DNA of 13,547 nucleotides from an uncultured Neisseria sp. (lineage in GTDB: Bacteria > Pseudomonadota > Gammaproteobacteria > Burkholderiales > Neisseriaceae): assembly GCA_937919795.1 (NCBI GenBank), contig CALFOA010000345.1:1-13547 (forward strand). Direction: 5' to 3'. The position numbers and the translations under genes were made by a program. The notes beneath the pieces are model-generated. The model was not told where the DNA came from. It saw only the letters and a list, made by a program, of their open reading frames with translations, and searched no databases. Of the stretch, positions 6,493 to 11,894 are shown piece after piece (the stretch's first letter is position 1; each line of letters begins with the position of its first letter).

Positions 6493-7485
6493 CTAGGATA
6501 CTGCGACACTGTTTTTCAGACAGGCCACTTGATGTTGCAGATTGCCGATCAGCATGGGTTTGCTGTCGGCACAACCGGCATCGGCTTGCGGGCAACGGGT
6601 GCGGAACACGCAGCCGGAAGGCGGGTTGAGCGGGCTGGGCAAGTCGCCGGGTAAGAGCTGGATTACTTTATGCCGTTGGGCTTCAGGGTCGGGAATGGGC
6701 ACGGCGCTGATTAAGGCGCGGGTGTAGGGGTGGGCGGGGCAGTCATACACAGCCTGCTTGCTGCCAAGCTCGACGGCGCGGCCGAGATACATCACCAGCA
6801 CGCGCTCGGCGATGTGTTTCACCACCGATAAATCGTGGGCGATAAAAATCATCGCCAAGCCCATTTCGCGCTGAAGCTGTTTCAATAAATTGACCACCTG
6901 CGCCTGAATCGACACATCCAAGGCCGACACCGGCTCGTCGCAAATCAGCAGTTTGGGCTTTAAAATCAAGGCGCGGGCAATGCCGATGCGCTGGCATTGG
7001 CCGCCTGAAAATTCGTGCGGATAGCGGTTGATCTGGTTGGGCAGCAAGCCCACTTTCTGCATGATTTCCTGCACTTGCCGCATGATGTCGGCTTTTTTTA
7101 ACTCAGGATGAAAGGTGCGCAGCGGCTCGGCGATGATGTCGCCCACGGTCATGCGCGGATTGAGCGAGGCCAATGGGTCTTGAAAAATCATCTGGATATC
7201 GCGCCGTTGCAGCCGCAGCGCTTTGCTGCTCAGTGCGGCTAAATCCTGCCCCTGCCACAACACGCTGCCGCTATGCACTTTGGCCAGCCCGATAATCGCG
7301 CGCGCCAGCGTGGATTTGCCGCAGCCCGATTCGCCCACAATGCCCAGCGTTTCGCCGGCCTGCAAGGTAAACGACACGCCGTTTACCGCTTTGAGCGCAG
7401 CCGCTTTCTGCCACGGCCTGCCGGCAGCGCGCACGGCAAAATGCACATGCAAATCGTTTACAGCCAACAAGGGTTCTTGTTTCAT
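6493..7485 (-). CDS. oppF: Oligopeptide ABC transporter ATPase OppF
   Basis: This 330-residue protein is one of the two ATPases of the Opp importer, on the inner face of the membrane. Visible are Walker A GESGCGKST (51-59), Q-loop MIFQDP, signature SGGQCQR (160-166), Walker B LLICDEP (179-185), D-loop SALD, and switch His 217 (IAHD). The C-terminal Opp/Dpp extension has HPYTRALISAVP and cysteines 292, 298, 305 and 322, a pattern linked to a 4Fe-4S cluster in related transporters. The wording (FSGGQCQRIGIARAL, PSGCVFRTRC) is closer to OppF than DppF. The ATG at 7485 follows AGGAG by 7 bases and overlaps the oppD stop in ATGA. A wad-type DUS variant lies in its last codons. Confidence 0.95.
   Translation of the reverse strand: MKQEPLLAVNDLHVHFAVRAAGRPWQKAAALKAVNGVSFTLQAGETLGIVGESGCGKSTLARAIIGLAKVHSGSVLWQGQDLAALSSKALRLQRRDIQMIFQDPLASLNPRMTVGDIIAEPLRTFHPELKKADIMRQVQEIMQKVGLLPNQINRYPHEFSGGQCQRIGIARALILKPKLLICDEPVSALDVSIQAQVVNLLKQLQREMGLAMIFIAHDLSVVKHIAERVLVMYLGRAVELGSKQAVYDCPAHPYTRALISAVPIPDPEAQRHKVIQLLPGDLPSPLNPPSGCVFRTRCPQADAGCADSKPMLIGNLQHQVACLKNSVAVS
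6515..6526 (-). repeat. DUS variant, wad type (11/12), in oppF 3' end
   Basis: On the minus strand this reads GGCCTGTCTGAA, which differs from TGCCTGTCTGAA only in the first base. It encodes the Cys-Leu-Lys near the end of OppF, a stretch conserved in the family, so it may be partly coincidental. It is the last wad-type site before the dialect changes. Confidence 0.5.
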
Positions 7486-8453
7486 GCGCCGGCTCCTTGT
7501 GCATGCCAATGGCAGGCGCGGCGGCTGCCGTCGGCCAATGTGGCCAGCGGCGGCATTTCGTGCCGGCAGATTTCCTGCACTTTTTCACAACGTGCCTGAA
7601 ACGGGCAGCCCGGCGGCAGCGCGGCCAAATTGGGCGGGTTGCCTACGATGGTGGGCAATTCGGCGGCTTCATCGTCGAGGCGCGGCACGGCACCCAGCAG
7701 GCCGATGGTGTAGGGGTGGGTGGGGCGGTAAAAAATCTGTGCCACCGAGCCGTATTCCATGGTTTGGCCGGCATACATCACCAGCACATGATCGCAAATG
7801 CCGGCCACCACGCCCAAATCGTGGGTGATCAGCATAATGGTGGTGCCGAAATCGCGCTTTAATTCGTTGAGCAGCGCCATAATCTGCGCCTGCACGGTCA
7901 CGTCCAGCGCCGTGGTGGGCTCGTCTGCAATCAGCAGCTTCGGGCGGCACAGCAGCGCCATCGCAATCATCACCCGCTGGCGCATGCCGCCTGAACATTC
8001 GTGCGGATACATATCCATGCGTTTTTGCGCTTCAGGGATTTTCACCGCTTCGAGCATGCGCAGCGCTTCGGCGCGCGCCGCCGCTTTGCTCATGCCTTGG
8101 TGCTGCACCAACACTTCGGCCAGCTGTGCGCCCACTTTCATATAAGGGTTGAGCGAAGTCATCGGGTCTTGAAAAATCATCGCAATTTCGCGGGCGCGGA
8201 TTCGGTTCAGACGGCCTTCGCTCAGATTGAGGATTTCCCGGCCATCAAAGCGCACCGAGCCTTGCGCGCGCCCGTTTTTCGCCAGCAAGCCCATAATGGC
8301 AAAGGCCGTTTGCGATTTGCCCGAGCCCGATTCGCCCACGATGCCCAGCGTTTCACCTTGCTGCAAAGCGAAGTTCAGCTTGTTTACAGCGGTGATGTTG
8401 CCCTCTTCCGTGTGGAAGGCCACCTGCAAATCCTGTATGTTTAAAAGGCTCAT
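7482..8453 (-). CDS. oppD: Oligopeptide ABC transporter ATPase OppD
   Basis: This 323-residue protein is the second Opp ATPase. It has Walker A GESGSGKS (40-47), Q95 in MIFQDPMTSLNPYM, signature SGGMRQR (154-160), Walker B LLIADEP (173-179), D-loop ALD (182-184) and switch His 211. The C-terminal extension carries HPYTIGLLGAVPRLD, GNPPNL and cysteines 283, 289, 296 and 314, the presumed Fe-S ligands. The ATG at 8453 gives the standard start MSLLNIQDLQVAFHT; the frame continues upstream into oppC but without merit. It begins 2 bases after the oppC stop and overlaps oppF by 4 bases (ATGA), so translation is probably coupled. It carries the first exact AG-dialect DUS of the window. Confidence 0.96.
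   Translation of the reverse strand: MSLLNIQDLQVAFHTEEGNITAVNKLNFALQQGETLGIVGESGSGKSQTAFAIMGLLAKNGRAQGSVRFDGREILNLSEGRLNRIRAREIAMIFQDPMTSLNPYMKVGAQLAEVLVQHQGMSKAAARAEALRMLEAVKIPEAQKRMDMYPHECSGGMRQRVMIAMALLCRPKLLIADEPTTALDVTVQAQIMALLNELKRDFGTTIMLITHDLGVVAGICDHVLVMYAGQTMEYGSVAQIFYRPTHPYTIGLLGAVPRLDDEAAELPTIVGNPPNLAALPPGCPFQARCEKVQEICRHEMPPLATLADGSRRACHWHAQGAGA
8206..8217 (-). repeat. DUS, AG dialect (exact), in oppD
   Basis: AGGCCGTCTGAA on the minus strand, in the coding frame for the stretch GRLNR near residue 80 of OppD. It is the first site of this dialect when reading left to right. Confidence 0.85.
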
Positions 8454-8455
8454 GA

Positions 8456-9364
8456 TTATCTGTCTTTCGGGTCGAGCGCATCGCGCAGGCCGTCGCCGAT
8501 AAAGTTGAAACAAAACAGCGTGGCCACCAAAAACACGCTGGGCACCAAAAGCTGCCACGGTGCCACACGCATGGTTTGCGCGCCCTCTTGCAAAAGCGCA
8601 CCCCAGCTCGTCATCGGCTCTTGCACGCCCAAACCCAAAAAGCTCAGAAACGATTCAAACAAAATCATGCCCGGCACCAAAAGCGAGGCATACACCACCA
8701 CCACGCCGAGCACATTGGGCACGATGTGGCGGAACACAATCGCCGTGTTTGACACGCCGCCCACTTCGGCCGCTTCCACAAATTCTTTGCGCTTGAGGCT
8801 CAGCGTTTGGCCGCGCACAATCCGCGCCACATCCAGCCACGACACCATGCCGATGGCCACAAAAATAAACGCCAGATTGCGGCCGAAAAACGTTACCAGC
8901 AAAATCACGAAAAACATAAACGGAAAAGCATTTAAAATTTCCAGAAAGCGCATCATCAGCATATCGGTTTTGCCGCCGAAAAAGCCCGACACCGCGCCGT
9001 AAACCGTGCCCAGCAACACCGCCACCAGCGCACCGGCCAGCCCCACCGTGAGCGACACCCGCCCGCCCGCCGCCGTGCGTACCAGCAAATCGCGGCCGAG
9101 CGAATCGGTGCCGAAATAATGGCCGTCTGAAAAAGAAGGCGGCATCTGCATGGCGCTCCAATCGGTGTAATCGTAGGCAAAAGGCGAGAGCAGGGGCGCG
9201 ATGCACACAAACAGCGCAATCAGCAGCAAAAGCACCATGCTTGACACAGCCGCCCGATTGCGCTTAAAGCGCCGCCAGGCATCTTGCCGCAGGCTGCGGC
9301 CTTTGATGGCGGGGGCTTCTGCCGGCGTTTGAAGTGCGGCGGGTTGATGGAAAATGGGTTTCAT
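8456..9364 (-). CDS. oppC: Oligopeptide ABC transporter permease OppC
   Basis: This 302-residue inner-membrane permease pairs with OppB to form the Opp channel. Six hydrophobic segments lie near residues 39-60, 103-127, 138-160, 164-183, 222-245 and 271-290. The family mark YFGTDSLGRDLLVR follows the first segment (83-96). The EAA loop that docks an ATPase runs through EFVEAAEVGGVSNTAIVFRH (194-213). The C-terminus FNFIGDGLRDALDPKDR is typical. The protein follows the enterobacterial OppC line almost throughout, with the same length. The ATG at 9364 gives the expected N-terminus but has only a poor ribosome site. oppD begins 2 bases later, while oppB ends 211 bases upstream. Confidence 0.95.
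   Translation of the reverse strand: MKPIFHQPAALQTPAEAPAIKGRSLRQDAWRRFKRNRAAVSSMVLLLLIALFVCIAPLLSPFAYDYTDWSAMQMPPSFSDGHYFGTDSLGRDLLVRTAAGGRVSLTVGLAGALVAVLLGTVYGAVSGFFGGKTDMLMMRFLEILNAFPFMFFVILLVTFFGRNLAFIFVAIGMVSWLDVARIVRGQTLSLKRKEFVEAAEVGGVSNTAIVFRHIVPNVLGVVVVYASLLVPGMILFESFLSFLGLGVQEPMTSWGALLQEGAQTMRVAPWQLLVPSVFLVATLFCFNFIGDGLRDALDPKDR
9120..9131 (+). repeat. DUS variant, AG type (11/12), in oppC
   Basis: TGGCCGTCTGAA has one mismatch from the AG dialect and holds the full 10-base core GCCGTCTGAA. It encodes FSDGH in OppC, a partly constrained stretch, so function in uptake is likely but not certain. Confidence 0.65.
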
Positions 9365-9444
9365 AAGGTGTTTGCTTGCGGTGGATGGGGTTGAGTTTAG
9401 GGCAAACTTTGCAGCTTGCGGCGCTCTGTGTGGGCAATAATTTC

Positions 9445-9456
9445 AGGCCGTCTGAA
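9445..9456 (+). repeat. DUS, AG dialect (exact)
   Basis: AGGCCGTCTGAA in the gap between oppB and oppC, preceded by TTC, as is the copy at 9531. Confidence 0.9.
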
Positions 9457-9530
9457 ACTTGGCCGTTGCAGCAATCGGTTCTCTCTCCCTGAGAAAGAGG
9501 GCGGCAAACGCAAGGTTTGCATCAAACTTC

Positions 9531-9572
9531 AGGCCGTCTGAAAAAAATGAAAACAAATCGTTCAGACGGCCT
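9531..9572. terminator. Inverted pair of AG-dialect DUS behind oppB
   Basis: AGGCCGTCTGAA (9531-9542) and TTCAGACGGCCT (9561-9572) form a perfect 12-bp stem with an 18-base loop, starting 3 bases after the oppB stop in the direction of transcription. This is the usual neisserial layout of a DUS terminator. No T-run follows on either strand, so it is more likely an mRNA 3'-end stabiliser or partial terminator. It would lower oppCDF relative to oppB unless a promoter lies in the gap. Confidence 0.6.
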
Positions 9573-9575
9573 CAA

Positions 9576-10496
9576 TCAATAGCGTATTTTCGGATCAATC
9601 AGCGCGTAAAGAATATCCACCACCGCATTAAACGCAATCGTGAGCGCGCCCACCAAAATGGTGAGGCTCAGCACCATGCCGTAATCGCGGTTGAGCGCGC
9701 CGTTGACAAACAATTGGCCGATGCCGGGCAGGCCGAAAATGGTTTCAATCACAATCGAGCCGGTGATGATGCCCACAAAAGCCGGCCCCAAATAGGAAAC
9801 AACCGGCAGCATGGCCGGGCGCAGCGCATGGCGCAACACGATGTGGCGCATCGGCAGCCCTTTGGCGCGGGCGGTGCGGATAAAGGGGCTGTTCATCACC
9901 TCTATCATCGAGCCGCGCATAATGCGGGCGATGCTCGCCACATAAGCCAGCGAGAGCGCGGCCACCGGCAGCACCAGATTGGGCAGCGCGCCGCCGTTCC
10001 AGCCGCCGGCGGGCAGCCATTTGAGCATAATCGCAAACACCAGCACCAAAAGCGGCGCTTTCACAAAGCCGGGCACCACCACGCCGGTCATCGCCACGCC
10101 CATCAGCGTGTAATCCAGCCACGAATTGTGTTTCAAAGCCGCCCACACGCCCAGCGCCACGCCCAGCAGCAGCGCCACGATAAAAGCATAAACGCCCAAT
10201 TCGAGCGACACGGGAAAAGCCTGCGCGAGCAATTCGTTGACGGTGTAATCTTTATATTTGAACGAAGGGCCGAAATCGCCTTGCGCAAGCTGCTTCAAAT
10301 AATGGAAATATTGCAGATAAAGCGGGTCGTTAAGATGATATTTGGCTTCAATATTGGCCAGCACTGCCGGCGGCAGATTGCGCTCGCCGGTAAACGGGCT
10401 GCCCGGCGCCAGCCGCATCATAAAAAACGACACGGTAATCAGCACCAAAAGCGTGGGCACGGCCTCGAGCAGGCGGCGGAAGATTAATTTCAACAT
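9576..10496 (-). CDS. oppB: Oligopeptide ABC transporter permease OppB
   Basis: This 306-residue inner-membrane permease is the partner of OppC. Hydrophobic segments lie near 10-28, 98-120, 132-158, 172-190, 238-258 and 275-298. Conserved family stretches include SFFMMRLAPGSPFTGER (23-39), GDFGPSFKYKDYTV (73-86), the EAA loop RTARAKGLPMRHIVLRHALRP (207-227), and the terminus ALIDPKIRY. Length and wording match enterobacterial OppB closely and favour Opp over Dpp. The start at 10496 gives the standard MLKLIFRR; only a weak GAAAGAA lies upstream, next to a DUS. It is the first opp gene here: no oppA precedes it, the upstream neighbour being a heptosyltransferase 151 bases away. I saw no clear promoter in that gap. 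Confidence 0.96.
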   Translation of the reverse strand: MLKLIFRRLLEAVPTLLVLITVSFFMMRLAPGSPFTGERNLPPAVLANIEAKYHLNDPLYLQYFHYLKQLAQGDFGPSFKYKDYTVNELLAQAFPVSLELGVYAFIVALLLGVALGVWAALKHNSWLDYTLMGVAMTGVVVPGFVKAPLLVLVFAIMLKWLPAGGWNGGALPNLVLPVAALSLAYVASIARIMRGSMIEVMNSPFIRTARAKGLPMRHIVLRHALRPAMLPVVSYLGPAFVGIITGSIVIETIFGLPGIGQLFVNGALNRDYGMVLSLTILVGALTIAFNAVVDILYALIDPKIRY

Positions 10497-10504
10497 AACA
10501 TTCT

Positions 10505-10516
10505 TTCAGACGGCCT
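10505..10516 (-). repeat. DUS, AG dialect (exact), upstream of oppB
   Basis: AGGCCGTCTGAA on the minus strand, ending 8 bases before the oppB ATG, so it occupies the region where the ribosome site would lie. Confidence 0.9.
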
Positions 10517-10543
10517 CATCTGTGTGTTTTACCGTGGCACGAT

Positions 10544-10583
10544 GAAAATCAGCGCAAGGCAACGCAACGCTGTATTGATTTGA
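10544..10583. repeat. Possible degenerate Correia-like remnant
   Basis: The stretch runs GAAAATCAGCGCAAGGC, then AACGC, then GCTGTATTGATTTG. From memory, its left part resembles the AAAATCAG..CAAGGC.ACG segment of meningococcal CREE, and its right part the GCAACGCCGTA.TG.TTT segment. The middle and the TATAG ends are missing. This is weak; it may be chance similarity in a 151-base gap that otherwise shows only the DUS at 10505. Confidence 0.25.
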
Positions 10584-10647
10584 ATCGCGCCCCTTTCGGG
10601 TAGAAAAACGATTGTTTGAAACCTTGCGCACAAATGAAACAGAAACC

Positions 10648-11727
10648 TTAAATGTCCGCAAGCTTGGCCTGCACCGCCTGCCACACCGCATCTGTGGGAA
10701 TGGCTTCGAGCAGGCGCGTTTCATCGTCGGTGTTGATGCTGTCGGGGTGGGGCAGCGGGCCGAAATCGCCCGCCCAAATCACGGTGGCGCGCTCGGAATA
10801 AGGCCGCCAGCGCGCCAAATGGCTGGGGCCGAATAAAGCCACTTGCGGCTTGTCGAGCGCAGCGGCCATGTGCATGGGCACAGAATCCACGCCGATAAAC
10901 AATTTGGCACCATCAATCGCAGCGGCCAATTCGCGCAGATTGAGGCAGCCCGAAAGCCGCCACACTTTGGCTGGGCCTGTGGGCTTCAGACGGCCGGCAA
11001 TATCATCCAGCATGGTCTGCTCGCGCGCATCGGGGGCGGCGGTGAACACGATATTTTCACCGGCATCGAGCAGCTTTTGCGCCAGCGCGGCGGTTTTGTC
11101 GTTGCCCCAGCATTTGAAAAACCAACGCGAGCCCGGGTGCAGCAACACATAATCTTCATCCTGCCGGCCTTGTTCGGCAAGCTTGGCGTGCAGGCTTTGC
11201 CGCTGCTCGGGCGAAATCTCCATGCGCACTTTCGGCTCATAGCCGGCTTGGGGCAGCCCCAGCGGCGCAAGCGCGGCCAAATGGTGTGCCACCATGGGGT
11301 GCTCGTGCCCCAAATCGGTGGCGAGCCGGCTGTGCGCCCAGCGCCACAAAGCCCCGTGGCGCTTTTCAAAGCCTATGCCTATGCTTTGTTTGCCGCAAAA
11401 TTTGGCCACCCAAGCGGCGCGCCATTGGCCGGAAAGATTGATTACCCAGTCATAATGTTGCGCACGCAAATCGGCAAATAAAGCATATTCGCGGGCAAGA
11501 TGGTGGCGCGCACCGAGTTTTTTCCATTGGCGGTCGATGCCGAACACGCGCCGCAATTGGCGGTTGTCGCGGAGCACATCGGCGGTGGCGGCATACACCA
11601 GCATATCGATTTCGCAATCGGGCCAGGCCTGTTTGAGCGCATCGGCCACCGGCGTGGCCAAAAGCACATCGCCGTGGTGTTGCAGCTTGATAATCAAAAC
11701 CCGCTTGGGCGCAGAAGCATTGAGCAT
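10648..11727 (-). CDS. waaQ: LPS heptosyltransferase III-type glycosyltransferase (GT9, WaaQ-like)
   Basis: This 359-residue protein of glycosyltransferase family 9 is predicted to add a heptose from ADP-heptose to the LPS/LOS inner core at the cytoplasmic face. The N-terminus KRVLIIKLQHHGDVLLATPV carries the expected catalytic Asp (D20). IDMLVYA (39-45) and RQWKK (66-70) are typical of the WaaQ branch. HPGSRWFFKCW (197-207), the donor-site motif GVDSVPMHMAAA (279-290) and LFGPS (298-302) complete the fold. The HHGD and SRWFFKCW patterns separate it from WaaC and WaaF, but acceptor specificity cannot be read from sequence. No signal peptide is seen. It has its own strong promoter (11769-11797). 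No ribosome site is obvious before the ATG at 11727. Confidence 0.8.
   Translation of the reverse strand: MLNASAPKRVLIIKLQHHGDVLLATPVADALKQAWPDCEIDMLVYAATADVLRDNRQLRRVFGIDRQWKKLGARHHLAREYALFADLRAQHYDWVINLSGQWRAAWVAKFCGKQSIGIGFEKRHGALWRWAHSRLATDLGHEHPMVAHHLAALAPLGLPQAGYEPKVRMEISPEQRQSLHAKLAEQGRQDEDYVLLHPGSRWFFKCWGNDKTAALAQKLLDAGENIVFTAAPDAREQTMLDDIAGRLKPTGPAKVWRLSGCLNLRELAAAIDGAKLFIGVDSVPMHMAAALDKPQVALFGPSHLARWRPYSERATVIWAGDFGPLPHPDSINTDDETRLLEAIPTDAVWQAVQAKLADI
10985..10996 (-). repeat. DUS variant, AG type (11/12), in heptosyltransferase gene
   Basis: CGGCCGTCTGAA on the minus strand, with one mismatch in the first base, within the stretch GRLKP near residue 245-249 of the heptosyltransferase. 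Confidence 0.6.
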
Positions 11728-11742
11728 AAGATTTGCCGGCTG

Positions 11743-11754
11743 TTCAGACGGCCT
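11743..11754 (-). repeat. DUS, AG dialect (exact), in heptosyltransferase leader
   Basis: AGGCCGTCTGAA on the minus strand, inside the predicted 5' leader of the heptosyltransferase mRNA, ending 15 bases before its ATG. Confidence 0.9.
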
Positions 11755-11768
11755 TTCATAAAGAAAAG

Positions 11769-11797
11769 ATTGTAATTTTGATGAGGAGATACGTCAA
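11769..11797 (-). promoter_or_regulatory. Sigma70 promoter of the heptosyltransferase gene
   Basis: On the minus strand, TTGACG (11792-11797, 5/6) and TACAAT (11769-11774, 5/6) have the ideal 17-base spacing. Transcription would begin near 11762, giving a leader of about 34 bases. This is the best promoter match in the window. Confidence 0.7.
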
Positions 11798-11829
11798 TTT
11801 CAAGCGTGATTGCCGCTTTAATGGGTATT

Positions 11830-11841
11830 AGGCCGTCTGAA
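11830..11841 (+). repeat. DUS, AG dialect (exact), upstream of glnE
   Basis: AGGCCGTCTGAA just ahead of the predicted glnE -10. It faces away from the DUS at 11743, with about 75 bases between, so the two bracket the heptosyltransferase promoter. Confidence 0.9.
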
Positions 11842-11845
11842 AGAT

Positions 11846-11854
11846 TGCTATAGT
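11846..11854 (+). promoter_or_regulatory. Extended -10 promoter of glnE
   Basis: TGCTATAGT is an extended -10 (TG-N-TATAGT, hexamer 5/6 to TATAAT). No good -35 is seen at 16-18 bases, as is usual for this class. Transcription would begin near 11861, about 34 bases before the glnE ATG. Confidence 0.5.
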
Positions 11855-11894
11855 AACAGCATTACCCAGTTTTGATACCGCAAACGGAAACCCC

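Noticed and set aside
8456..8558. Upstream extension of the oppD frame to 8558
   Set aside because: It overlaps oppC. The ATG at 8453 gives the standard OppD N-terminus, 2 bases after the oppC stop.
9459..10487. A 342-codon open frame on the plus strand opposite oppB
   Set aside because: It is antisense to a fully convincing OppB and its product is rich in His, Arg and Gln with no recognisable domain, as expected for a shadow of a GC-rich gene.
10591..10600. CCCTTTCGGG, read as a possible terminator hairpin after the heptosyltransferase gene
   Set aside because: The stem is only 3 bp and no T-run follows on the minus strand.
10843..11481. A 212-codon open frame opposite the heptosyltransferase gene
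   Set aside because: It is antisense to the GT9 motifs, with no family resemblance and no start signal.
11849..11879. TATAG followed by a stretch ending in TTGATAC upstream of glnE, resembling one CREE end
   Set aside because: It needs gaps to align with the element at 1576-1683 and has no matching opposite end nearby. An extended -10 promoter explains the TATAGT.
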